Below are positions 1 through 7,126 of a stretch of DNA of 19,126 bases, in pieces. The DNA is from an uncultured Nitrososphaera sp. (GTDB lineage: Archaea > Thermoproteota > Nitrososphaeria > Nitrososphaerales > Nitrososphaeraceae), in assembly GCA_946480575.1 (NCBI GenBank), contig CAMLKF010000035.1:1-19126 (forward strand), in the 5' to 3' direction. The notes beneath the pieces are model-generated. The model did not search any database. It was not told the origin of the DNA and worked only from the letters and a program-made list of their open reading frames with translations. The translations under genes were made by a program, and so were the position numbers. Position 1 is the first letter of the stretch, and every line of letters starts with the position of its first letter.

Positions 1-270
1 TTTTTGTCGCCTCCAGCTCAGATAAGGGTTGTGGTCTCGTGTCTGCTACACATGTTTCAATTTCCTTATCAATTGTTGCAGATTTTCATTTACTAGATCT
101 GTTCTTAGTCAAATGAATTGAAAGCTTCCTCCCGATAATGGGATGGAGAATAAGACATACATACACACATATATACATCATGATCGGCCAGCTGTTGAGA
201 AAAGGCTGCTGCCTAATTCTCGATCGGTAGTATTCAATAGTGGTTCATAGCGAAATTAAAGTAGTGACAA
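1..270. other. Gene-free upstream stretch
   Basis: I see no convincing gene here. The open frames are short and have no promoter phasing. The stretch is AT-rich and contains a simple CA/TA-rich segment near 153-180. It may hold the far upstream region of sdhA or the tail of a gene outside the window. Confidence 0.5.
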
Positions 271-282
271 GATATTTATGAG
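271..282 (+). promoter_or_regulatory. TATA box of the sdh operon
   Basis: GATATTTATGAG is a good archaeal TATA element. A start of transcription about 26 nt downstream (near 302) would leave a leader of roughly 33 nt before the sdhA ATG. This is longer than for most genes in the window. The leader contains a purine-rich AGGGGAG at 313-319, but it sits 15 nt before the ATG, which is far for a ribosome binding site. Confidence 0.5.
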
Positions 283-334
283 AATAGATTGCCTCTCTGC
301 AAAGGTAGTAGTAGGGGAGATTGTGTAACTAAAA

Positions 335-2047
335 ATGGCTGATATCATCTCTCATGATGTCCTCATAATAGGTTCTGGCTTGGCCGGCCTTCGTGCAGCC
401 ATCTCAGCAGCCGCTACTGACACGAAGATAAGCATCGCAGTCATTTCCAAGGTGCAAGTCATGCGCTCGCACTCGGTCTCGGCTGAGGGAGGTACGGCAG
501 CGGTGTTGTACGAAGAGGAGGGGGACAACCAAGAATCTCACATCTATGACACCATCAAGGGAAGCGACTTTCTGGCCGATCAGGACGTCGCAGAACTTCT
601 CGTAAGGAGCATGCCGTACGAGATTTACCAGCTAGACCACTGGGGCATGCCATGGTCAAGACGCAAGGACGGCAGGATAGCCCAGCGCAAGTTCGGCGGT
701 TACTCGTTCCCACGGGCGTCGTTTGCCCAAGACAAGGTCGGGTTCTACGAGATGCAGACCCTCTATGACACGTGCCAAAAGTATGACAACATCCACTTTT
801 ACAATGAGTGGTTCTGCACATCGATACTGCAGGACGGTGGCAGGTTCCAGGGCGTCACCGCAATCGAGATGAAGACCGGTAATTTCATTGTCTTCAAGGC
901 GCCGGCAGGCATCATATGCACAGGCGGGGCCGGCAGGATCTACAGCTTTTCCACTTATGCGTTTTCCTCGACGCCTGACGGGCTTGATATGGCTTACCGG
1001 GCCGGGCTTGCACTCAAGGACATGGAATTCGTGCAGTTCCACCCGACAGGCATTCTGCCCTCTGGCATACTCATCACGGAAGGGGCGAGAGGAGAAGGCG
1101 GCTACCTCATCAACAGCAAAGGCGAGCGCTTTATGCAAAAGTATGCGCCGGGCAAGCTCGAGCTTGCCCCAAGAGACGTGGTCTCGCGCTCGATGATAAA
1201 AGAAATTCAGGAAGGCAGGGGCTTCAAGCATGAGACTGGCGTTGACTGCCTAAAGCTTGACCTGACGCACCTTGGAGCCGAGAGCATCAAGGAAGTGCTT
1301 GCAGGCATTCGCGAGATAGGGATCAAGTTCTCCGGCGTCGACATCATCGACGAGCCAATTGAGGTAAGGCCGGTATGCCACTACATGATGGGAGGCATCC
1401 ACGCCAACATCGACGGCGCCACTGAGCTGGCAGGCCTGTGGGCTGCAGGCGAGGCGGCATGCAACAGCACCCACGGCGCAAACAGGCTCGGCGCCAACTC
1501 GACATCAGAGTGCATAGTGTGGGGAAGGATAACCGGCGCGCTTGCTGCGAAATACGCTCTTGATCATAGGGCGGCCTCTGTGCCTGAGCAGCAGGTGATT
1601 GAAGAGGAAAAGCGTATCTACGACGGGCTGTTCCGCGGGAGCGGGAATGTGAATGCGTACGAGGTCAGGAAGCAGCTGACCGACACGATGGACGACAGGG
1701 CCTATGTTTTCAGGAGCGAGCAGAGTTTGACCGAGGCTCTGAAGAAAGTCATGGAGCTGAAAGCAGCCATGTGGAAACACGTTGACGACAAAGCAAGAGA
1801 ATACAATACCAATTTCGTCAACGTGATGGAGATAGATTCAATGCTGAGGACAGCCGAAGTAGTACTCATGGGAGCATTGAACAGGCGGGAGTCAAGGGGA
1901 GCCCATTCTAGGACGGACTATGCGTACCGCGATGACGCCAACTTTTTGCGGCACACCCTTGCCTACTTTACGGGAAATGGCGGGCCCAAGATGACATGGC
2001 ACCCGGTGACGTTTACGCGCTATGCGCCCGTGGAGAGGAAATATTAG
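335..2047 (+). CDS. sdhA: Succinate dehydrogenase flavoprotein subunit
   Basis: This is the catalytic FAD subunit that oxidises succinate to fumarate on the cytoplasmic face of the membrane complex. The 570 residues match the family length. Visible motifs are the N-terminal FAD-binding GSGLAG (13-18); the RSHSVSAEGG block, in which His46 should carry the covalent FAD; FHPTG with His236; the EGARGEGG loop (249-256); LAPRDVVSRS with Arg280 as probable proton-transfer arginine; and His349 in the VCHYMMGG segment. The C-terminal region has the usual SRGAHSRTDY block. It is the first gene of an A-C-D-B operon, and its TAG is followed after one base by the sdhC ATG. In this lineage it would link carbon metabolism to the quinone pool. 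Fumarate reductase is the alternative reading, but the aerobic context favours dehydrogenase. Confidence 0.96.
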   Translation: MADIISHDVLIIGSGLAGLRAAISAAATDTKISIAVISKVQVMRSHSVSAEGGTAAVLYEEEGDNQESHIYDTIKGSDFLADQDVAELLVRSMPYEIYQLDHWGMPWSRRKDGRIAQRKFGGYSFPRASFAQDKVGFYEMQTLYDTCQKYDNIHFYNEWFCTSILQDGGRFQGVTAIEMKTGNFIVFKAPAGIICTGGAGRIYSFSTYAFSSTPDGLDMAYRAGLALKDMEFVQFHPTGILPSGILITEGARGEGGYLINSKGERFMQKYAPGKLELAPRDVVSRSMIKEIQEGRGFKHETGVDCLKLDLTHLGAESIKEVLAGIREIGIKFSGVDIIDEPIEVRPVCHYMMGGIHANIDGATELAGLWAAGEAACNSTHGANRLGANSTSECIVWGRITGALAAKYALDHRAASVPEQQVIEEEKRIYDGLFRGSGNVNAYEVRKQLTDTMDDRAYVFRSEQSLTEALKKVMELKAAMWKHVDDKAREYNTNFVNVMEIDSMLRTAEVVLMGALNRRESRGAHSRTDYAYRDDANFLRHTLAYFTGNGGPKMTWHPVTFTRYAPVERKY

Positions 2048-2048
2048 C

Positions 2049-2492
2049 ATGGAAAAGGTAGCAGACCGCAACAACCGTGAAGGATTGAAGGGCTGGCTCA
2101 ACCCCGGCCGCTATGGCTGGGAGCGCGTCTCATACTGGCTACAGAGGCTGACAGGTGTGGGGCTCCTTGCCTACTTTGTGGGCCACATTTACGAAACAAG
2201 CTCTCTGACGCAAGGTCCTGACGCGTGGAATGCAATGCTTGAATTGACGCAGACGCCAATGGGCCATCTGATACTGATGCTCGTGATTGGTATGAGCACC
2301 TACCACTCGGCCAACGGCATCCGGCTGATATTCACGCATGGAGGCAAAGGCCTTGGCAAGCCTGGCAGGCCAGACTATCCCTACGACGCCATCTCGCTCA
2401 ACTACAGGCAAAAATCAGGGATATGGATAGCCCTGATACTGGCAGCCGTTGCGATGCTGTACGGAGCGTCAGTTCTCTTTGGAGGCGAATAG
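2049..2492 (+). CDS. sdhC: Succinate dehydrogenase membrane anchor, cytochrome b subunit
   Basis: The product is a 147-residue membrane anchor that should bind heme b and help form the quinone site. I chose the ATG at 2049, one base after the sdhA stop; an upstream in-frame ATG at 2022 would overlap sdhA by 26 nt. The order of elements is a hydrophilic N-terminus, an ERVSYWLQRLTG segment typical of the quinone-site serine/arginine helix (26-36), and three hydrophobic segments near 36-50, 72-95 and 124-144. His86 lies in HSANGIR, the H-x3-G-x-R heme-ligand pattern, and His46 is another candidate ligand. Subunit identity rests on the operon position and this motif. The naming of C versus D is by convention. 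Confidence 0.9.
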   Translation: MEKVADRNNREGLKGWLNPGRYGWERVSYWLQRLTGVGLLAYFVGHIYETSSLTQGPDAWNAMLELTQTPMGHLILMLVIGMSTYHSANGIRLIFTHGGKGLGKPGRPDYPYDAISLNYRQKSGIWIALILAAVAMLYGASVLFGGE

Positions 2493-2499
2493 AAAAAGA

Positions 2500-2856
2500 A
2501 TGACAATGCTTCGTGAAAGCCAGATAATGAAGATACACTACATCACAGGGATTGCTGCGCTGTTTGTAGTGGCGGTGCACATCATGATGCGTCTGATAAT
2601 GCCGTACGACATGAGCCTTGAATATGAAAACGTCATCGCAAACTACCACAACATCCCCTATGTAATACTGCTCGAATCGATACTGGTGCTAATCGCTATT
2701 CACGGCTTTAATGGCCTGCGCGTAATCCTGCTTGAACTGCGCCAAAGCAAGGCGTGGGAGGACGGCGTGACGATACTGACGATAGCGGCCATGATGGGCG
2801 TAATTGCGTATGGGACGCGCACCATCATTGTTGTAAACGGCATGGGGTTTGAGTAA
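2500..2856 (+). CDS. sdhD: Succinate dehydrogenase second membrane anchor subunit
   Basis: This 118-residue hydrophobic protein lies between sdhC and sdhB. The ATG at 2500 is seven bases after the sdhC stop. A second ATG at 2506 (M3) is also possible, and extending upstream would run into sdhC. Three membrane segments are visible, near 14-33, 52-72 and 91-112. His68 sits in HGFNGLR, the same H-x2-N-G-x-R pattern as in SdhC, and His27 is in the first helix. The stop is a tandem TAA TAA, three bases before the next ATG. It should anchor SdhA/B and complete the quinone pocket. Sequence similarity among such anchors is low, so the assignment leans on operon position, topology and the heme-type motif. 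Confidence 0.87.
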   Translation: MTMLRESQIMKIHYITGIAALFVVAVHIMMRLIMPYDMSLEYENVIANYHNIPYVILLESILVLIAIHGFNGLRVILLELRQSKAWEDGVTILTIAAMMGVIAYGTRTIIVVNGMGFE

Positions 2857-2861
2857 TAAAA

Positions 2862-3710
2862 ATGACTGAACAGGTAATTGAAAAAATAGAGACGATGGAT
2901 AAAAAGAGGGCAAGGGAAAAGCACGAAAAAGAGCATCCGAAGAGTTCTGTGACGCTCAAGATATACCGGGCGAACAGGCTCGCCGGCGAGCGCGCCCATT
3001 ATGACTCTATAGAGGTGCCAGTCCAGCGTTGGACAACTGTGCTTGACGCGCTGCTGTACGCCAAGGAGTACAAGGACGCGAGCATTGGCATTCGATATTC
3101 GTGCAGGATGGCTTCGTGCGGCTCGTGCGGCATGAAGATAAACGGCATACCACGCCTTGCTTGCTATACCAAAGTGTCAGAGCTTGAAGGAAGCACCATA
3201 ACAGTCGAGCCGCTAGCCAATTTCCCGCACATCCGCGACCTTGTCACTGACTTTTCCCAGTTCTTTGCGCATCACCGCGACATGCAGCCGTACATCCAGA
3301 ACGAACAGGCAGACATCAAGGACATGAACAAGCTGTCAGAGTTCATGCAAAGCCCCGAAGATCTTGACAAATTCCTGCAGTTCTCATACTGCATCAAGTG
3401 CGGCCTGTGCTATTCAGCGTGCCCCACTGTGGCGACTGACACCAAGTTCCCTGGCCCGCAGGCGCTTTCGCAGGCATACCGCTACTTTATCGACAACAGG
3501 GACACCGCCGGCAAGGAAAGGACAAAGATAGTGGATGATAGGCACGGCATATGGCGCTGCCACTTTGCTGGCTCATGCAGCTCAGTCTGCCCCAAGGGAG
3601 TCGACCCTGCGCTTGGAATCCAGCTGTTGAGAGGTCACCTACTCGGGTTCTCAAAGAACGAAAAGAAGAATGCGGAACTAAAGGAAAGGCTAAAAAGAGA
3701 AGAAGATTAG
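2862..3710 (+). CDS. sdhB: Succinate dehydrogenase iron-sulfur subunit
   Basis: SdhB carries electrons from FAD to quinone through three Fe-S clusters. The 282 residues show the plant-type [2Fe-2S] site with Cys81, Cys86, Cys89 and Cys101. Next is a CIKCGLCYSACP block (Cys177, 180, 183, 187), then CHFAGSCSSVCP (Cys233, 239, 243). By family analogy, Cys177/180/183/243 bind the [4Fe-4S] and Cys187/233/239 the [3Fe-4S] cluster. The protein starts with an unusually charged Lys/Glu-rich segment of about 28 residues before the ferredoxin fold and ends with a Lys/Glu-rich tail. It is the last gene of the operon. Its TAG overlaps the TAA of the convergent DUF59 gene in the sequence TTAG. Confidence 0.96.
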   Translation: MTEQVIEKIETMDKKRAREKHEKEHPKSSVTLKIYRANRLAGERAHYDSIEVPVQRWTTVLDALLYAKEYKDASIGIRYSCRMASCGSCGMKINGIPRLACYTKVSELEGSTITVEPLANFPHIRDLVTDFSQFFAHHRDMQPYIQNEQADIKDMNKLSEFMQSPEDLDKFLQFSYCIKCGLCYSACPTVATDTKFPGPQALSQAYRYFIDNRDTAGKERTKIVDDRHGIWRCHFAGSCSSVCPKGVDPALGIQLLRGHLLGFSKNEKKNAELKERLKREED

Positions 3711-4042
3711 CCAGTCGATGGCTTGGACGGGTACTTGCTCTCGTTCACCTGCTTGTTTATGGCATCTGCCATAAAGTGGTTGCTCACGTTCACCTTTACG
3801 TCGTTGATGCCTGAGAGCTTGTAGATGTTGTCCCGGACGTCCTGAGCTATCTTGAAGCCAAAGACTGCGGGGCAGAAGGGGCTTGTCAGGTGCAGGTCCA
3901 CTTTAACCTCGCCCGAATCGATGTCGACTTTGTCGACAAGCTCGAGCTCCATTATGGAGACTCCGATTTCAGGGTCAACTATTTTCGTCAGCTCGTCAAA
4001 GATCTTTTTACGGGTCTGCTGCAGCTGCTCTTCCTGACTCAT
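3707..4042 (-). CDS. DUF59/MIP18-family Fe-S cluster assembly protein
   Basis: The 111-residue product is a single MIP18/DUF59 domain of the SufT/PaaD/CIA2 family, used in maturation of Fe-S proteins. The diagnostic parts are VDPEIGVSIMELELV (22-36) and the TSPFCPAV loop, with the conserved cysteine at residue 57. A longer reading starts at an ATG at 4072, but that ATG overlaps a TATA box on the same strand (4071-4078). The ATG at 4042 lies about 32 nt downstream of that box and is the better, nearly leaderless start. The gene converges on sdhB, and the two stop codons share four bases. A role in supplying clusters to SDH or other Fe-S enzymes is inferred from family and location. Confidence 0.88.
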   Translation of the reverse strand: MSQEEQLQQTRKKIFDELTKIVDPEIGVSIMELELVDKVDIDSGEVKVDLHLTSPFCPAVFGFKIAQDVRDNIYKLSGINDVKVNVSNHFMADAINKQVNESKYPSKPSTG

Positions 4043-4070
4043 ATATGATAGTAGAATTTCAGCAGATACC

Positions 4071-4078
4071 ATATTTAA
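4071..4078 (-). promoter_or_regulatory. TATA box of the DUF59 gene
   Basis: Read on the minus strand this is TTAAATAT, centred about 32 nt before the ATG at 4042. It rules against the longer start at 4072, which would place the start codon inside the promoter element. Confidence 0.6.
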
Positions 4079-4295
4079 CTACTACTATCTCTGTATAGCG
4101 TGCGTTGTCAGGCAAGCTACGAAAACTTGAGCAGTTGTATTATGCTACTGAAGAAAAATATAAACATTCGTTTGCCCTGCCATTGCTATAAAATTAGTTG
4201 TCCAGTAGCGACAATGTATTCTATGCTTTTTTGTTACGTAGCATATGAAACCCGTTGTATGGTATTGATCGCAGAAGAATGATTTATTCTCTATG

Positions 4296-4303
4296 TTAAA
4301 ATA
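4296..4303 (+). promoter_or_regulatory. TATA box of the DUF1326 gene
   Basis: TTAAAATA is centred about 28 nt before the ATG at 4328, the spacing expected for a leaderless archaeal transcript. The 253 nt before it (from 4043) contain only this and the opposing promoter. A second AT-rich element (AAATATAAAC near 4156) has no gene after it. Confidence 0.6.
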
Positions 4304-4327
4304 CAGCCCCAAGAAGTACTAAATGGC

Positions 4328-4972
4328 ATGTCGGCCAATATCCCCAAGTGGAAGGCTTCAGGAGACTGGTTTGATGTTTGCAAGTGCAGTATCCCTTGCC
4401 CGTGTGAATTTGCTCAAGCTCCAACTTATGGAGACTGCGAAGGTGTTTTGGCATATCATATCAGAAATGGGCACTACGGGGAAACTTCGCTCGATTGCTT
4501 AAATGCACTTGCACTGTCATATTTCAAAGGCAATATCTGGGCGGGCAATACAAAAGCAAGTATTGCGTTCTTTATTGACGAGCGAGCAAATCAGCAACAG
4601 CGACACGCTCTTCAGATGATTTTCACTGGTAAGGCTGGCGGTTTCATGGCAACATTTGCAACGCTCATAGGAGATGACCGTGGAGTCAATTTTGCTCCAA
4701 TCAAGTTTGAAGTAGCAGATGACCTTTCTTATTGGAGTGTAGAAATACCGGAAAAGGTGATTGCGAAGGCTGAAGCATTAACTGGACCTATGACTCCGCC
4801 TGGCAAACGGGTCCAAACTATTAATCCTCCTGGAAGCGAAGTAGGGCCAGGCGCAGTTGCGACATGGGGAAGAGCTGTGGCAGACGAAGTGAATGCCCCA
4901 GAAGTTCGCTACAAATGGAAGAGAAAGGGCAACTCGAGCAAGCACATTCCATTCGACTGGAGCGGCCCCTAA
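4328..4972 (+). CDS. DUF1326 domain-containing protein
   Basis: The 214-residue protein shows the DUF1326 hallmark near its N-terminus: W-x-x-S-G-D-W, then C-x-C-x3-C-x-C with Cys18, Cys20, Cys24 and Cys26. A typical mid-domain GKAGG segment lies near 101-105 and a Pro/Gly-rich C-terminal part follows. No signal peptide or membrane segment is visible. The biochemical function of the family is not established; the cysteine set suggests a metal or redox site, which is inference. Codon use is visibly more A/T-ending than in the flanking genes, and the flanks are AT-rich, so recent acquisition is possible. The start fits the promoter at 4296-4303. It is a stand-alone gene converging on the hypothetical gene at 5061-5375. 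Confidence 0.85.
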   Translation: MSANIPKWKASGDWFDVCKCSIPCPCEFAQAPTYGDCEGVLAYHIRNGHYGETSLDCLNALALSYFKGNIWAGNTKASIAFFIDERANQQQRHALQMIFTGKAGGFMATFATLIGDDRGVNFAPIKFEVADDLSYWSVEIPEKVIAKAEALTGPMTPPGKRVQTINPPGSEVGPGAVATWGRAVADEVNAPEVRYKWKRKGNSSKHIPFDWSGP

Positions 4973-4983
4973 ATACGTTCAGC

Positions 4984-5007
4984 ATTATTATTATTATTAT
5001 TATTATT
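4984..5007. repeat. (ATT)8 microsatellite between convergent genes
   Basis: Eight perfect ATT triplets lie just after the DUF1326 stop and before the end of the opposing gene. In the plus-strand transcript this is a U-rich 3' end and could help termination. It may equally be a simple slippage tract. Confidence 0.9.
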
Positions 5008-5060
5008 CAGTAAGGAAAGAAAGAGTGGACTTGATTCCGTAAGCTACAAATATTTTATAA

Positions 5061-5375
5061 CTAAAGGAAGAAAATGTGTGCATTAGAGTATTCTTCGGGC
5101 ATTAGCTTGGCGAAGAGTTCACTTATCTGGCGCCTGCACTCTTGGGCCACAGGCTCTATCAGGTCCTTGGTGATGACATCTTTCTTTTTCCCTGAAAAGA
5201 ATCCAAGCACTACCACAAATGGCATGCTACCTGCTTCCTGCGAGCTAAGGTAGAGCAACTGCCTGCCGTCGTATGAAAGAAAGTTACATCCTGATGGGTC
5301 GTCCGGGTATTCAATCAGGCGTGGTGCTGCTGCTGTTGTTGTTGTTGTTGATGATGATGCTAAGGCGGATTCCAT
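5061..5375 (-). CDS. Hypothetical protein with Ser/Thr/Ala triplet-repeat N-terminus
   Basis: I do not recognise a family in this 104-residue protein. The N-terminus (residues 6-17) is a low-complexity run of three Ser, five Thr and three Ala, encoded by consecutive NCA codons. After it comes a plausible compact alpha/beta domain of about 85 residues (RLIEYPDD, then YDGRQLLYLSSQ, a hydrophobic FVVVLGFF strand, and a helical EPVAQECRRQISELFAKLM). The gene is real rather than a shadow because it has balanced composition and nothing competes on the opposite strand. A possible TATA box (GTTATACC, minus strand, 5394-5401) is slightly closer to the ATG than usual, so the true start could be a little downstream. 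Confidence 0.6.
   Translation of the reverse strand: MESALASSSTTTTTAAAPRLIEYPDDPSGCNFLSYDGRQLLYLSSQEAGSMPFVVVLGFFSGKKKDVITKDLIEPVAQECRRQISELFAKLMPEEYSNAHIFFL
5325..5360. repeat. Coding triplet-repeat tract (TGN)12
   Basis: Twelve consecutive TGN triplets (TGC x3, TGT x5, TGA x3, TGC) read on the minus strand as GCA/TCA/ACA codons. They form the Ala-Ser-Thr-Ala low-complexity segment of the 5061-5375 gene. The stepwise blocks of identical triplets look like repeat expansion followed by point changes. Confidence 0.85.
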
Positions 5376-5465
5376 ACCTTTCCACTGCCAACAGGTATAA
5401 CAGGTGGCAAGCTCATGCCTGTTAACAAACTGGTTGATCAGAGCTAGCTTTATTGTTGTACAATC

Positions 5466-5473
5466 TTAAAATA
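5466..5473 (+). promoter_or_regulatory. TATA box of argH
   Basis: TTAAAATA is centred about 29 nt before the argH ATG at 5499, which implies a leaderless or nearly leaderless transcript and supports that start. Confidence 0.6.
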
Positions 5474-5498
5474 AAGCGTCAACGGTGCACACTGCTAG

Positions 5499-6974
5499 AT
5501 GTACAGGTCCCGGCCAAAGGGCGATCTGGACGACGACGTGCTCCGCTTTCTCTCTTCGATGCGGCATGACCAGGCGATACTGTACTACGACATTGTCGGG
5601 AGCGAGGCCCACTCGATAATGCTCTACGAAATGGGCCACATCTCTCTTGCAGAGCTAAAGAAAATCCTGTTGGCGCTTGAGGAGGCAAGGAAGAGCCCGG
5701 CCAAGATAGAGACAGAAGGCTTCGAAGACATCCACGAGGCGCTTGAGGCATTTGTCATAAAGAAGACAGGAATGGATGCAGGGGGCAAGATGCACACTGC
5801 ACGGTCGAGGAACGACCAAGTGGTTCTTGATGTCAGGATGAAGATTCGGGATGACATCAACGATATTTGCGCCGTGCTGGCCGACCTTGTAGAAATCCTC
5901 GTCGGGCGGGCAAAAGAAGGCAATATCCCGATGCCGATGTACACACACCTCCAGCAGGGCCAGATAGGCACTTTTTCGCACTTTATGCTTTCGTACGCGT
6001 ACGCGCTCATGCGCGACATGGAGCGGCTCTACGTGTCGTATGGCAGGATAAACCAGTCACCACTGGGCGCATGCGCCATAGGCGGCTCGAGCATCAGCAT
6101 CGACAGGAAAAAGACGGCAGTCGCTCTAGGCTTTAACTCGGTGGTAAAGAATTCGATAGACGCCACGAGCTCGCGCGATGTGTTCCTAGAGTATGTTGCG
6201 ACGCTTGCGGTACTGACTTCGACTCTCAGCAGGATGGTAGAGGACTTTATCATTTGGTCAACTACCGAGTTTGGTTACATCGAGATTGCAGACCGCTACA
6301 GCTCAACGTCAAGCGCGATGCCGCAAAAGAAAAATCCTGACCCATTAGAGCTGACACGCGCCAAGTCTGCGCTTGTAACCGGCAACCTCATTTCGATGCT
6401 GGGCATCGTCAAGGCTCTGCCATCTGGCTACAGCCGCGACTTGCAGGACATCAAGCCGCCGCTGCTCGACGCGTCTTTGACAGCGCTTGATACTATCAAG
6501 ATAATGAGTGGCGTCGTCAGGTCACTTCAAATTAATAAGAAGAGGATGCACGAAGCTGCCGGGGCAAGCTATGCCATTGCGCTTGACATCGCCGAGCAGC
6601 TCGTCATGCAAAAGAAAATGCCATTTCGCGCTGCGCACAAGATTCTAGGCGCGCTTGTTGACAAGGCTGCACGCAACAGCAACGCGCCGCTTGCAAAACT
6701 AGAGCTGGCAGACGTAGAGTCTGTCCTGAAAGCGCACAAGTCTGACGTCAAGGCAGACGAGCTGCTCAAGATAATCAAAGGAATGACACCGGAAAAGTCG
6801 CTTCAGGCGCGAAAATCTGCTGGCTCGCCCAGCCCTCAGGAGCAGGAAGAGATGATAAAGTCCCTGTCGCAAGGAGTCGAGAACTATAGGGTGGGCATCC
6901 AGAAGCGTACTAACTTGGTGCTCAGTTCATTCGACCAGCTAGCCAAAACCGTAGAGAAATACCTGCAATCGTGA
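5499..6974 (+). CDS. argH: Argininosuccinate lyase
   Basis: ArgH cleaves argininosuccinate to arginine and fumarate in the last step of arginine synthesis. The 491-residue protein belongs to the fumarase/aspartase superfamily. The signature SSAMPQKKNPDPLE begins at about residue 271, with Ser272 the probable catalytic serine. TARSRNDQV (100-108) and MYTHLQQGQ with His150 are the other two conserved regions. The N-terminus lacks the LWGGRF opening of many bacterial ArgH and begins with YRSRPKGDLDDD; the promoter spacing supports this start. The gene has its own promoter and sits ahead of the LysW-dependent operon. Fumarate released here can feed back to the SDH reaction. Adenylosuccinate lyase is excluded by the arginine-type signature and substrate-loop residues. 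Confidence 0.95.
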   Translation: MYRSRPKGDLDDDVLRFLSSMRHDQAILYYDIVGSEAHSIMLYEMGHISLAELKKILLALEEARKSPAKIETEGFEDIHEALEAFVIKKTGMDAGGKMHTARSRNDQVVLDVRMKIRDDINDICAVLADLVEILVGRAKEGNIPMPMYTHLQQGQIGTFSHFMLSYAYALMRDMERLYVSYGRINQSPLGACAIGGSSISIDRKKTAVALGFNSVVKNSIDATSSRDVFLEYVATLAVLTSTLSRMVEDFIIWSTTEFGYIEIADRYSSTSSAMPQKKNPDPLELTRAKSALVTGNLISMLGIVKALPSGYSRDLQDIKPPLLDASLTALDTIKIMSGVVRSLQINKKRMHEAAGASYAIALDIAEQLVMQKKMPFRAAHKILGALVDKAARNSNAPLAKLELADVESVLKAHKSDVKADELLKIIKGMTPEKSLQARKSAGSPSPQEQEEMIKSLSQGVENYRVGIQKRTNLVLSSFDQLAKTVEKYLQS

Positions 6975-6980
6975 CCGTTA

Positions 6981-6997
6981 TTGCTCTTTTTAAAGAG
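6981..6997 (+). terminator. Possible argH terminator: small hairpin with T run
   Basis: Seven bases after the argH stop, CTCTTT-TT-AAAGAG (6984-6997) can fold into a six-base-pair stem, and its plus strand carries a T5 run (6987-6991). Archaeal termination mainly needs T runs, so this is a plausible but weak terminator. Confidence 0.35.
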
Positions 6998-7005
6998 AAT
7001 TGCGT

Positions 7006-7067
7006 CGAATTTCGTGGTTTTTGGCTGCCTATTTGGCGTTTGGAGCTTGAAAAGCTGTTGAAATTCG
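7006..7067. other. Nested inverted repeats between argH and the lysine operon
   Basis: CGAATTTC (7006-7013) is matched exactly in inverse by GAAATTCG (7060-7067). Inside lies a second hairpin, AGCTT-GAA-AAGCT (7044-7056). The first arm is also a self-palindrome, CGAATTTCG (7006-7014). The block sits just upstream of the TATA box at 7088-7094. It could be the argH 3' end structure or an operator for the lysine operon. Confidence 0.35.
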
Positions 7068-7087
7068 CTGTTTTAGTTGCGATAACG

Positions 7088-7094
7088 TTTATAT
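7088..7094 (+). promoter_or_regulatory. TATA box of the lysine biosynthesis operon
   Basis: TTTATAT is centred 36 nt before the homocitrate synthase ATG, giving a leader of about 10 nt. It should drive the four-gene run to 10519. Confidence 0.55.
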
Positions 7095-7126
7095 CGTGCT
7101 CGAAAAGTAGTTAAAGGACATAACAA

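Noticed and set aside
656..1231. 191-codon open frame on the minus strand inside sdhA
   Set aside because: It lies wholly within a clear SdhA gene, its composition follows the codon phase of sdhA, and it has no promoter.
4100..4282. 60-codon open frame in the gap before the DUF1326 gene
   Set aside because: Cys-rich random-looking sequence, no well-placed TATA box, and it ends in an AT-rich spacer.
4984..5007. (ATT)8 as a CRISPR or phage attachment signal
   Set aside because: It is a plain microsatellite without spacers, and no integrase, IS element or tRNA lies nearby.
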